Source: Varibaculum massiliense
GTDB taxonomy: Bacteria > Actinomycetota > Actinomycetes > Actinomycetales > Actinomycetaceae
Length of the DNA: 64,000 nucleotides
NCBI RefSeq assembly: GCF_900106855.1
Contig: NZ_FNWI01000004.1
Location: forward strand, 1,922,001-1,986,000
Reading direction: 5' to 3'
Part shown: one piece after another, positions 38,048 to 47,309 of the stretch
Numbering within the stretch: position 1 is the first letter of the stretch
How the letters are laid out: each line of letters begins with the position of its first letter
Translations under genes and position numbers: made by a program
The notes under the pieces: model-generated
Database searches by the model: none
Seen by the model: the letters and a program-made list of their open reading frames with translations, nothing else
Told to the model about the DNA's origin: nothing

Positions 38048-38200
38048 ATGAGCGAAGAAAAGCAAAGCTCTGGCGGTTGCGGATGTGGCTGTGGCTGCGG
38101 AGGCAAAGGTAAGAAAACCGCGGAAGAAAAGCGCACTGGGGAACTGGGAGTTCCGGCGAATGGCAGACCGGAACTTAGCGTGCGGCAAAGCGAAAAGTAA
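38048..38200 (+). CDS. Small Cys-rich protein between truB and ribF
   Basis: 50 residues. ATG 38048 follows a perfect AAGGAGG; the stop lies three bases before ribF, so coupling is likely. The sequence contains SGGCGCGCGCGGKGKK, with four Cys alternating with Gly, then a charged tail ending in SEK. No signal peptide. Such a CGCGCGC run could bind a metal ion or an Fe-S cluster, but this is inference. It is short enough to be missed by automatic annotation. Confidence 0.75.
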   Translation: MSEEKQSSGGCGCGCGCGGKGKKTAEEKRTGELGVPANGRPELSVRQSEK

Positions 38201-38203
38201 ACC

Positions 38204-39193
38204 GTGGAAATCTGGACTTCGGCTCCGCAACTGGAAAAAGACCAGCGCACTGTCGCCACCATTGGGATTTTTGACGGGGTGCATAAAGGCCATACCCGGA
38301 TTTTAAAAACCGTGGTAGAGCGGGCGCGGCGTGCGGGGCTCAAAGCGGTGGCGATTACCTTTTCTCCCCACCCTTCTCAGCTGCATCATCCGGAAAATCC
38401 TACTCCCTTAATCCAGCCCCTTCCTGACCGTCTGGACGCTATGGCGGCGTTGGGGCTCGATGCCACCTGGGTGGTGCCTTATACCTGGGAGCTGGCAAAT
38501 CAAAGTCCGCAATGGTTTATTGACCGTTACTTTATACAGGGTCTGCACCTTAAAGAACTGGTGGTGGGGCAAGATGTCCGTTTCGGGCGGGGAAACCGGG
38601 GCGATATTGAGACTTTACGCCAGGCGGGACTTATCCAAGATTTTCAGGTAATTGAGGTAGCAGATATTACTGACCAGGATGCACGCCGCTATTCCTCCAC
38701 CCGGGTGCGTGCTTGCTTGGCCAGCGGTGATGTCCAAGGTGCTGCCCGTATTTTAGGGCGGAATTTCCGCTTGCGCGGGGTTGTGGAGCGCGGTTTTCGG
38801 CGCGGGCGGCTGCTGGGTTTCCCGACTGCCAATCTGGGAGGCACCGAGGGGCTAGCGATTCCCGCCGATGGAGTATATGCCGGGCATTTGGTGCGATCCG
38901 TGCCAGGAACTAACGCAGTCGAGCATTTACCAGCGGCAATCTCGGTAGGTACTAATCCCCAGTTTGCGGGAACCAAAACTACGGTAGAAGCCCACGTGTT
39001 AGGGCGCGCTGACCTTGATCTCTATGATGAACCGATAGCGATCGATTTTATTGCCCGCCTGCGGGAAATGCTGAAACTAGAAAGCGTAGAAAAGTTGCAG
39101 GCACAAATGGATGAAGACCTGCGCGCATGCAGTGAAATCCTGGGGGTTCCGCCGGCAGGAAGGGTTGATCCTGACGAGGTAACCGCACTATAA
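38204..39193 (+). CDS. ribF: Bifunctional riboflavin kinase/FAD synthetase
   Basis: 329 residues from GTG 38204. N-terminal FAD synthetase domain: IGIFDGVHKGHTRI (nucleotidyltransferase GxHxGH-like motif), VVGQDVRFGRGNRGD, YSSTRVRACL. C-terminal flavokinase: GRLLGFPTANLG and VEAHVLG. Converts riboflavin to FMN then FAD. No FMN riboswitch was seen upstream. Last gene of the rbfA-truB-ribF run. Confidence 0.95.
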   Translation: MEIWTSAPQLEKDQRTVATIGIFDGVHKGHTRILKTVVERARRAGLKAVAITFSPHPSQLHHPENPTPLIQPLPDRLDAMAALGLDATWVVPYTWELANQSPQWFIDRYFIQGLHLKELVVGQDVRFGRGNRGDIETLRQAGLIQDFQVIEVADITDQDARRYSSTRVRACLASGDVQGAARILGRNFRLRGVVERGFRRGRLLGFPTANLGGTEGLAIPADGVYAGHLVRSVPGTNAVEHLPAAISVGTNPQFAGTKTTVEAHVLGRADLDLYDEPIAIDFIARLREMLKLESVEKLQAQMDEDLRACSEILGVPPAGRVDPDEVTAL

Positions 39194-39292
39194 CGGTGCT
39201 GGCCGGCTAATCTGTAAAGCGTTCTTGCGGAGGCGGTTTGTGCCTTTGACGGCTTTTACTTCCGCTGACGTAAGGGCTGGCTCGCGGATGAC

Positions 39293-40879
39293 TTACAGCG
39301 CCATTACAATCTGCACTAATACGATTTTTGCGATGATTCCAAGGGCGAAGGTCGCGGAATATCCGGATTCGCAGCGCTCATCTGGGATAGTTGCTTGCAC
39401 GTGGCTGAGGATCGCGGGTTGTCCTACAAAACCGGCTATTGCTCCGGCCATGCGGGCAGTAGAAAGTCCCAAGAATTTTCCGAGTAGCCACAGAGCCACC
39501 AACACTGGCACAATCCCGACAGCTGACAGCAACCCAATTTTTATGCCGGTCAAGGAAAACGCTTTGGCGGCAAAGGCCTGCCCGGAAGAGAGGCCCACTG
39601 CTGCCAGGAAAAGTACCAGTCCCATTTGCCGCAACATATTATTTGCCGAGGGCGCCAGAGAAAAAACCAGCGGTCCCAGTCGGTCTATGCGCCCTAATAT
39701 TAATCCCACTACCAGTGGTCCGGCAGCTGCTCCCAGTGCGAGTGAGCCGAGGGATCCGAGCGGGATAGTGATTAAGCCTAGAGCCACTCCCGCTGCAATC
39801 CCCAGCCCAAAAGGCAGATAATCGATGTCAGAGATTTTATGTTCCGAATCCCCAAAAGTTTTAGCGATATCACTTTCTCTTTCTACCGGATATACCACCA
39901 GCACCCGGTCACCTAATTGCAAGCGAGTAGCCGCAGTAGCCAACATATCGGTGTCGCCGCGGCGCACCCGGGTGAGCAGTGATTGGAAACGAGCCGGTAA
40001 AAACAAGTTGGCGACTGGTACTCCTACCAGGCGGCTATTTGAAACTGTAAAGCGCCCAAAATTAACAGTGGTGCGGTCATTGGAAATATCTTCATCAATT
40101 GGCTTGCCCAATGCTTGTCCCGCAGTTTTAACGGTATCCGGGATTCCCACTAGAAACGCTAAATCCCCAGACTTTAGTTCTCCATCGGGATGCGCAACCT
40201 GCATTTTGCCGTCCCGCAGCAGATAAGAGATCCTGAGCCCGCCTTCTGCAGAGCCAACTACCTCGGCAATCCCGGGTATTTCCTGGATTCGCATCGGGTT
40301 TTCTACCCGGATGGTTTGGGTAGCTAGCCCGGCTGCGGAAGCCGGATCGGGATCATTTTTTGCTGGGAGTTTTATCCGCATTAATACAGTCACTACCACC
40401 ATGGTGACGATGACACCCACCGGGTAGGCAATCGCGTATCCTACTGCTGGCTGGGTGCTTCCTCCCGCGGCATCGGTAGCTGCAGCAAGAGCGGGGGTGG
40501 TAGTGAGCGATCCTGCAAACATTCCCCCCAGTAGCGGAGAACCGAGCCCCAAGGCTTTGCCGCCAAAAGCTACAATCAGGGCGTATACGGCTATCAATGC
40601 AACTGCCCCAATTAACAGAGGAGCTTGCTTGCGCAGGTCGCGGAAGAAAGAGGCACCTGCGGCCAAACCGATGGTGTAGACAAATAGTGCCAGTCCGATG
40701 GCTGATACCAGGGATAGATTTTCTCCAAGTTTCGGGTCAAGGGCGCCGGCTGCTAGACCTACGAATAAGGCTCCGGCTGCTCCAAACTTTAGCGGTCCGA
40801 AGGGAATCGAACCAAAGAGGGTGCCGAGGGCAATAACTAGAAATAGAGTCAGCAGAGGAGAAGAGGCTAGTATTTGCAT
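39293..40879 (-). CDS. AspT/YidE/YbjL-type transporter
   Basis: 528 residues. Two duplicated five-helix membrane halves (~1-165 and ~365-528) flank two central RCK_C/TrkA_C-like domains (~190-345; KSGDLAFLVG and LQLGDRVLVVYP end them). This is the layout of the aspartate:alanine exchanger family. Membrane motifs GxMxGSLTTTPALAAA and the symmetric later GFVGQPAILSHVQ fit. The substrate is unknown. ATG at 40879 has GAGG upstream. The TetR gene lies immediately upstream (stop at 40887), suggesting one operon. Confidence 0.85.
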   Translation of the reverse strand: MQILASSPLLTLFLVIALGTLFGSIPFGPLKFGAAGALFVGLAAGALDPKLGENLSLVSAIGLALFVYTIGLAAGASFFRDLRKQAPLLIGAVALIAVYALIVAFGGKALGLGSPLLGGMFAGSLTTTPALAAATDAAGGSTQPAVGYAIAYPVGVIVTMVVVTVLMRIKLPAKNDPDPASAAGLATQTIRVENPMRIQEIPGIAEVVGSAEGGLRISYLLRDGKMQVAHPDGELKSGDLAFLVGIPDTVKTAGQALGKPIDEDISNDRTTVNFGRFTVSNSRLVGVPVANLFLPARFQSLLTRVRRGDTDMLATAATRLQLGDRVLVVYPVERESDIAKTFGDSEHKISDIDYLPFGLGIAAGVALGLITIPLGSLGSLALGAAAGPLVVGLILGRIDRLGPLVFSLAPSANNMLRQMGLVLFLAAVGLSSGQAFAAKAFSLTGIKIGLLSAVGIVPVLVALWLLGKFLGLSTARMAGAIAGFVGQPAILSHVQATIPDERCESGYSATFALGIIAKIVLVQIVMAL

Positions 40880-40886
40880 CACCTCT

Positions 40887-41843
40887 TTAGGATACCGAGG
40901 GGAATACTTCGTGTGCCAGGTTCTCGATTTGGCTTTGCAGGATCGGGGAGAGGGATCTTTGCAGCTCTTCGCGCGGCATAGAGGCCACCGGCTCTAGCTG
41001 CACGATATAACGCATAGTTGCCACCCCGTAGATCATGGACATTAAAATCTCCACCAGGGTCTGAAACCGAGCCTCAAGGAGCTGTCTTGTGTCCGAATCT
41101 AGCTTCGGATCTACCGCATCTAGTAACTGGGCTACCCCTTTTAACAGGTTGTCACGGATATAGGCACGGAAACGCTGCGTGGTTTCCGCATCGGTTATCA
41201 GCGCGCGCATCAGGGCTTTCATTCGATCCTTGGTGAGGCGCTCTTCGTAGAGGGTGAAAGCAAAATCAAGTAGCCGATCAGCTACCCCCTCGATTCCTGG
41301 TGCCCATAGTTGCAAAATTTGTTCCAAAGGATCTAGGGGCAGATCGAAGCAATCACGAAATAAGCGTTGTTTAGAACCGAAATAGTAGCTGACCATTGCC
41401 GGGTCGCACCCTGCCCCTTTAGCGATTGAACGCATAGTGGTGCCATCGTATCCGCGGGCAATGAACTGACTTTCTGCCACTTTCTTGATTTGTTCGCGCA
41501 TTTTCCCGCGGGCTCCCCGCGGGCCTCGTCCTTTAACTGCTGAATTAGCGTCATTTTTCTGGGGGGAGGACGAGGGCGGGGGATTTTGCGGGGCAGGGGC
41601 GTGTTCGCCACCGGCTTTGGCGTCGGAAGGAAGTTGGTGTTGTGGTTCTTGCCGGCTTATTTTGCCATTTTGTGCGTCCCAGTTTTCCTTGCTTGTTTCT
41701 AAACGCGGAGAATTAGGGAACTTTTTCCTTTCGTAATTCTTTGCCCTTAATTCATCGCCGTTGAAACGCTCATGGCTTTCATTTTTTCGCGCTCCGGAGC
41801 GTTCTTGCTGATTGACGTGCTTTTTATGTTTCTTTATGCCCAT
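40887..41843 (-). CDS. TetR family regulator with long disordered N-terminus
   Basis: 318 residues. Residues ~110-165 are a TetR HTH (GKMREQIKKVAESQFIARGY then SIAKGAGCDPAMVSYYFGSK). The rest is the ligand-binding/dimer domain. The first ~108 residues are Lys/Asn/Pro/Ser-rich, highly charged and probably unstructured, which is unusual for this family. ATG 41843 has AGGA upstream; an internal start near KGRGPRG is possible. It probably controls the downstream transporter and perhaps the divergent activase. Confidence 0.82.
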   Translation of the reverse strand: MGIKKHKKHVNQQERSGARKNESHERFNGDELRAKNYERKKFPNSPRLETSKENWDAQNGKISRQEPQHQLPSDAKAGGEHAPAPQNPPPSSSPQKNDANSAVKGRGPRGARGKMREQIKKVAESQFIARGYDGTTMRSIAKGAGCDPAMVSYYFGSKQRLFRDCFDLPLDPLEQILQLWAPGIEGVADRLLDFAFTLYEERLTKDRMKALMRALITDAETTQRFRAYIRDNLLKGVAQLLDAVDPKLDSDTRQLLEARFQTLVEILMSMIYGVATMRYIVQLEPVASMPREELQRSLSPILQSQIENLAHEVFPSVS

Positions 41844-41924
41844 AGTCCTATTCTAATTTCAACACCCTGTGAATTTAGCGTTTTCAGCTTAGCTTGAGGG
41901 GTGACAACAACTCCGGGAGGTACC

Positions 41925-44900
41925 ATGAGTGAAACTACTGCCCCCTTTGAAATCGCGGGCGGAAAAAATGCTGCCGCAAGCGAAGGCGAGCAGGCGTTAA
42001 GGCTAGGGATCGATATTGGTTCCACCACCGTAAAAGCAGTGCTCCTTGCGGGGCGGCAGGTGATTTTTTCCGACTATCGCCGCCACCATGCGGATGTGCG
42101 CGGGGAACTGGCGGGCTTGCTGCGCGATATTAACGCGGAGCATCCGGGAATTACCGTAAAAGCTGCGGTTACCGGTTCGGGCGGACTCTCGGTTGCCGGA
42201 GCCATGAAAGTGCCGTTCGTGCAAGAAGTTATCGCCGGTACCAAAGCAGTCGGCGATACTCACCCGCAAACTGATGTGATTATCGAGTTGGGTGGGGAAG
42301 ACGCCAAAATTACCTATCTCCATCCCACCCCGGAGCAGCGCATGAACGGCACCTGTGCCGGCGGTACCGGCGCTTTCATCGACCAGATGGCCACCTTGCT
42401 GCACACCGATGCCTCGGGACTAGACAAACTGGCCGCGCACGCCAATCAGCTCTATCCGATCGCCTCCCGCTGCGGAGTATTCGCTAAAACTGACCTGCAG
42501 CCCCTACTGAATGAGGGCGCGGCACACGAAGACCTCGCAGCCTCAATCTTTACGGCAGTTGCCACCCAAACTATTGCGGGACTGGCCTGCGGACGCCCAA
42601 TTCGCGGAAACGTAATGTTCCTGGGCGGACCGCTGCACTTCCTCCCGAACCTGCGCAAAGCCTACGAGGAACTGCTCCCTAAAGCCGACAGTTTCCTCAC
42701 CCCCGAACACGCCGAACTATATGTGGCGCTGGGGGCGGCGCTGAGTGCTGACAAAGGGGAATCGCGCCCCCTGCAGCAGTTAATAACTGACCTGACTACC
42801 GGAAAAATCGATACTGATTCCCAGCGGATGCGCCCCCTATTTGCGAATGAAGAAGAATTGGCTGAGTTTCGCGCCCGCCACGATAAAGAAGTAATCCCGC
42901 AGCTACCACTATCCGAGGCGCGGGGGCGCTGTTTCTTGGGGGTAGATTCCGGATCCACCACTATTAAAGCGGTCGTGATTGACCAGGATAAACGGATTGT
43001 GTTCACCCACTATGCCTCTAACGAGGGCGACCCGGTTTCGGCGGCAGTGGAGATTGTGCGCCGTATTCGCACCGAACTGCCTGAGGGTGCCTATATTGGG
43101 CGCGCCTGCTCGACTGGTTATGGGGAGGGGTTGGTGAAAACCGCCCTCAACCTGGAGCAAGGGGAAGTGGAAACTATGGCGCATTTCCGCGCCGCTGAAG
43201 ACCTGCTGCCCGGGGTGTCTTCGGTAATCGATATCGGCGGGCAAGATATGAAGTATCTGAAGATTCGCTCCGGAGCCGTGGATTCTATTTCGGTGAACGA
43301 AGCTTGTTCTTCTGGGTGCGGATCTTTCTTGCAGACCTTTGCCGCCACTATGGGTACCAGTGTGCAGAATTTTGCCGCCGATGCGGTGGACGCTAAGGCG
43401 CCGGTGGATTTGGGGACGCGCTGCACCGTATTTATGAACTCCTCGGTAAAGCAGGCACAAAAGGAGGGAGCGAGCCCGAAAGATATTGCTGCCGGGCTGT
43501 CTTATTCGGTGGTGCGCAATGCCCTCTATAAAGTTATTAAACTCAAAACCCCTGAAGAACTGGGCGAAAAGGTAGTTGTCCAGGGGGGAACTTTCCTTAA
43601 CGATGCGGTGCTGCGCGCTTTCGAGCTGCTAACTAAGCGGGAAGTGGTGCGTCCCAATATCGCCGGTTTGATGGGCGCTTATGGGGCGGCTTTGATTGCC
43701 AAACAAAGCGATGACGGGCAAGGGGAGTCCACCCTGGCAACCCTGGAAGACTTGGAGAAATTCCAGGTAGAGACCACTCGCAAGACCTGTCGGCTCTGTC
43801 AAAACCACTGCCAGATGACCATTTCTACTTTCTCGAACGGGGAGCGACACGTGTCGGGGAATCGCTGTGAACGCGGTGCCTCCCTAGAGAAAGTGCCGAA
43901 GAAGTCGGCGCTGCCGAACTTGTTCGATTGGAAATATAAGCGGATTTTCGGGTACCGCCGCTTGACCGAAAAGCAGGCGTTCCGTGGGGATATTGGGATT
44001 CCCCGGGTGCTCAATATGTACGAAAACTATCCGCTGTGGTTCACCATGCTCACCAAGCTGGGATTTAGGGTGATGGTGTCGGGGCGCTCTAACCACGACC
44101 TGTTTGAAACCGGGATGGAGTCGATTCCGTCTGAAAATATCTGTTACCCCGCGAAACTGGTGCATGGCCATATCGAGTCCTTACTGAAGAAAGGGATAAA
44201 AACTATTTTTTATCCCTCGGTGATTTATGAACAACAACTGGTGGAAGGCACCGATAACTGCTTTAACTGTCCGGTCGTGGGTACCTATCCCGAGGTTATC
44301 CGCAACAATATGGAGTCGGTGCAAGACAGCGACGTCCGCCTCATCAGCCCGTTCTTGAACCTGGGGAATCGAGAGTTCCTGCCTAAACGGATTGCAGAAG
44401 TATTCGCTGACTGGAACGTGACCGAGGCAGAAGCCAAAGCCGCCCTGGATGCGGCCTGGGAAGAGGACGCCGCCGTCAAGGCAGAAATCCGGGAGAAAGG
44501 TCGGGAAGCTTTAGCGTGGATTCGTGAAAACGGGGTGCGCGGGATTGTGCTGGCAGGACGCCCCTATCACCTGGATCCGGAAGTTAACCACGGGATTCCG
44601 GAACTGATTATCGGTTTGGGAATGGCGGTGTTTACCGAGGATTCGGTGGTAGATGGTCGCTTGGAGCGCCCTTTGCGGGTGCGTGACCAGTGGGCTTACC
44701 ATTCTCGGCTTTACGAGGCCGCGGCTCGGGTGGGTGACGAACCCGATTTGGAATTGGTGCAACTGAACTCGTTTGGTTGCGGTGTGGACGCGATTACTGC
44801 TGACCAGGTGCAAGAGATTTTGGAGGGGCGCGGAGACGTTCACACCGTCCTCAAGATTGATGAGGTTTCCAACCTGGGAGCCGCCCGGATTCGGCTGCGT

Positions 44901-46502
44901 TCGCTAGATGCGGCCACTCGGGAGCGGCAAAGCTCCACGGTGCTTACCTATCCCAGTGCGGATCGGATCGGTGACCCCGATGCGGCGCCAAGCCAGGCAG
45001 AAGAATCGGCAGTTCCTACCCGCATAGATCCGGCAGCCGAAGCGGCGGAAGAAGAAGCCCGCCTGGCGAAAGCCGGACATGTGCAGGTACATGCCCAGTT
45101 CACCGAGCAGATGCGCAAAGATGGTTGGGAGATTCTGGTTCCCCAAATGGCGCCTATCCAGTTCCGCTTGGCGCAACCGGTGGTGCGCCGCGCTGGTTTG
45201 AATGTGCGTTTGCTGGAACATACTTCCCGCGAATCGATGGAAACTGGCCTCAAGTTCGTGAACAACGATTCTTGCTACCCCGCGATTGTGGTGATTGGGC
45301 AGCTGATTGAAGAGTTTACTTCCGGGCGTGCCAACCCAGATAAAACTGCGGTGGCGATTTCGCAGACCGGAGGAATGTGCCGGGCAACCAACTACGCGTC
45401 CCTGCTCCGTAAAGGGTTGCGGGATGCCGGATATCCGCAGGTGCCGGTTATTGCCGCCTCGGTGCAAGGCATTGAAGAAAATCCGGGATTCCAACTTTCT
45501 TGGTCGGAAATCCACCGGATTTTGCAAGCTATCTGCTTAGGGGACATGTTGCAAACCATGCTTTTGCGGGTGCGTCCCTATGAGCTGGTGAAAGGCTCAG
45601 CGATGGAGCTTTATCGGCGTTGGGATCAGATTATCCAGGAATGGTTTGCGGCTGGAAAATACTCGGCCACTTGGGGCGGTCGCCTCAGCTATTCCCGCCT
45701 GATTAAGGAATGTGTCAAAGAGTTCGATGCTTTTGCGTTAAATGATGAGCCGCGCCGCCCCCGGGTTGGTTTGGTGGGGGAAATCCTGGTGAAGTTCCAC
45801 CCGGATGCTAATAATCACGCAGTCCGGGTGATTGAGGAAGAGGGTTGCGAAGCCGAACTGCCCACCCTAATCCAGTTTTTCCATTACTCCCTGGCCAGCG
45901 GAAACTTTGAGCGGGACGAAATGGGTAATTCCCGCAAAGTTAAGTTAGGGATGGATGCGGGTCTGTGGGCGCTGGAGCGCTATGAGGACGCGATTCGCCG
46001 GGCTTTCGCCAAAACGAACGGCAAGTTCGAGATGCACCGGCGAATCAAAGATATGGCGGCTCGTTCTGTCGATATTGCAGGCATGGGTAATCAGGCTGGT
46101 GAAGGCTGGTATTTGACCGCGGAAATGGTGGACATGATTGAGCATGGCTGCCCCAACATTATTTGCGCCCAGCCTTTTGGCTGCCTGCCGAATCATGTGA
46201 TTGGCAAGGGAATGTTCCGCGCTCTACGCAACCGCTACCCGGAAGCCAATGTGGTGGCAGTCGATTATGATCCGGGCGCCTCGGAAGTTAATCAGCTAAA
46301 CCGGATCAAGTTGATGATTGCGACTGCCTTGCGCGGCGAAGAAGTGGCTGATGATTTCGAGGATATGCCCGAGGACGCGAGTGGGGCAGGATGCGGATGC
46401 GCGTCCTCGTGTGGTAGCGGAGTGCAATGGAATTCTGAGATGCAAGTCAGCCCCGCAGGTAGGCGTTCCCTGCCGATTACCCCGGTGAGTGCCGCGCGCT
46501 AA
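41925..46502 (+). CDS. 2-hydroxyacyl-CoA dehydratase activase-related protein (giant)
   Basis: 1525 residues from ATG 41925 (GGGAGG just upstream). Two BadF/BcrA/HgdC ASKHA ATPase domains: LGIDIGSTTVKAV with CAGGTGAFIDQM and RCGVFAKTD (~25-310), and LGVDSGSTTIKAV with ACSSGCGSFLQTF and RCTVFMNSS (~335-600). Both keep the Cys pair that bridges the activase [4Fe-4S] cluster. A Cys-containing linker (CRLCQNHCQM), a DUF2229/HgdB-like region (~680-1100) and a further HgdB-like region follow. The tail has GAGCGCASSCGSG. Such proteins activate or mimic radical dehydratases in anaerobes; the substrate is unknown. No separate dehydratase subunits are nearby. Confidence 0.88.
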   Translation: MSETTAPFEIAGGKNAAASEGEQALRLGIDIGSTTVKAVLLAGRQVIFSDYRRHHADVRGELAGLLRDINAEHPGITVKAAVTGSGGLSVAGAMKVPFVQEVIAGTKAVGDTHPQTDVIIELGGEDAKITYLHPTPEQRMNGTCAGGTGAFIDQMATLLHTDASGLDKLAAHANQLYPIASRCGVFAKTDLQPLLNEGAAHEDLAASIFTAVATQTIAGLACGRPIRGNVMFLGGPLHFLPNLRKAYEELLPKADSFLTPEHAELYVALGAALSADKGESRPLQQLITDLTTGKIDTDSQRMRPLFANEEELAEFRARHDKEVIPQLPLSEARGRCFLGVDSGSTTIKAVVIDQDKRIVFTHYASNEGDPVSAAVEIVRRIRTELPEGAYIGRACSTGYGEGLVKTALNLEQGEVETMAHFRAAEDLLPGVSSVIDIGGQDMKYLKIRSGAVDSISVNEACSSGCGSFLQTFAATMGTSVQNFAADAVDAKAPVDLGTRCTVFMNSSVKQAQKEGASPKDIAAGLSYSVVRNALYKVIKLKTPEELGEKVVVQGGTFLNDAVLRAFELLTKREVVRPNIAGLMGAYGAALIAKQSDDGQGESTLATLEDLEKFQVETTRKTCRLCQNHCQMTISTFSNGERHVSGNRCERGASLEKVPKKSALPNLFDWKYKRIFGYRRLTEKQAFRGDIGIPRVLNMYENYPLWFTMLTKLGFRVMVSGRSNHDLFETGMESIPSENICYPAKLVHGHIESLLKKGIKTIFYPSVIYEQQLVEGTDNCFNCPVVGTYPEVIRNNMESVQDSDVRLISPFLNLGNREFLPKRIAEVFADWNVTEAEAKAALDAAWEEDAAVKAEIREKGREALAWIRENGVRGIVLAGRPYHLDPEVNHGIPELIIGLGMAVFTEDSVVDGRLERPLRVRDQWAYHSRLYEAAARVGDEPDLELVQLNSFGCGVDAITADQVQEILEGRGDVHTVLKIDEVSNLGAARIRLRSLDAATRERQSSTVLTYPSADRIGDPDAAPSQAEESAVPTRIDPAAEAAEEEARLAKAGHVQVHAQFTEQMRKDGWEILVPQMAPIQFRLAQPVVRRAGLNVRLLEHTSRESMETGLKFVNNDSCYPAIVVIGQLIEEFTSGRANPDKTAVAISQTGGMCRATNYASLLRKGLRDAGYPQVPVIAASVQGIEENPGFQLSWSEIHRILQAICLGDMLQTMLLRVRPYELVKGSAMELYRRWDQIIQEWFAAGKYSATWGGRLSYSRLIKECVKEFDAFALNDEPRRPRVGLVGEILVKFHPDANNHAVRVIEEEGCEAELPTLIQFFHYSLASGNFERDEMGNSRKVKLGMDAGLWALERYEDAIRRAFAKTNGKFEMHRRIKDMAARSVDIAGMGNQAGEGWYLTAEMVDMIEHGCPNIICAQPFGCLPNHVIGKGMFRALRNRYPEANVVAVDYDPGASEVNQLNRIKLMIATALRGEEVADDFEDMPEDASGAGCGCASSCGSGVQWNSEMQVSPAGRRSLPITPVSAAR

Positions 46503-46637
46503 AACTGGTGAACTACTAGCCGAGGACACCCCGTTGTGACCCCGGTAATACCGATATTAACCCCCATGCCAGCAGCGCGCAGGGGTGCGTCCAGTTTTTC
46601 TGAAGATACCGGGAACAGCGGGAAGAAAGCGGGCTGG

Positions 46638-47309
46638 TTATTCTCTAATCCCAGCTTTCACGGCGGTAATAGCCAGTTCGCCGCGGGTTGCGCAACCGGT
46701 GTGGCTGAGGATATCGGAAACATAGGATCGCACGGTGGCTTCTTTGAGCTTGGTTTGCCGGGAAATGTTCTTGTTGGTGAAAGCCTTGAGTAAAAGCCGA
46801 AATGTGGGGCGCAGATGAGCTGGCAGAGTAGCAACCGCATCAATAAAATCGGCGTATTGTTCCCTATTGTCTTGGGTTTGCGCGTAGGCGGCTGTCAGGA
46901 TTTCGGTGGGGCGCGGCGCCATTACCTGCTGACCGGCGTGGGCTTTCCGAATCAGCTCTGCGAGTTCTGGGGCGGGAATGTCTTTGGTGAGGAAACCGCG
47001 TACTCTGGCTCCGATTGCTTGGCCTAGAGATTCTTCGTGTTCGAAGGCGGTGAGCATAACAATCGTGATTTCTGGGTGTTCGCGGCTGATGCGGCGAGCT
47101 GCTTCTATCCCGCTAATCACCGGCATATCCACATCCAGTAGGGCGACATCTATCCGGTGTAAAGCTAATAGCGAGAATACTTCAGCTCCGTTTTCGGCAG
47201 TGGCGACTACTTGCAATCCGTCTTGGGCGTTCAATAAATGAGCGAGGCCGTCCCGGATAATCTGGTCATCATCGGCTAGGAGGATTCGGATTTCGTTTTT
47301 ACTGTTCAC
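46638..47309 (-). CDS. NarL/FixJ-type response regulator
   Basis: 223 residues. Receiver domain with phosphoacceptor Asp in DVALLDVDMPVISG and conserved Lys in GFLTKDIPAPEL, then a LuxR-type HTH (NISRQTKLKEATVRSYVSDILSHTG). GTG 47309 has GGGAG upstream and overlaps the kinase gene by 11 bases. It probably binds the tandem palindromes at 48761-48801 (inference). Confidence 0.92.
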   Translation of the reverse strand: MNSKNEIRILLADDDQIIRDGLAHLLNAQDGLQVVATAENGAEVFSLLALHRIDVALLDVDMPVISGIEAARRISREHPEITIVMLTAFEHEESLGQAIGARVRGFLTKDIPAPELAELIRKAHAGQQVMAPRPTEILTAAYAQTQDNREQYADFIDAVATLPAHLRPTFRLLLKAFTNKNISRQTKLKEATVRSYVSDILSHTGCATRGELAITAVKAGIRE

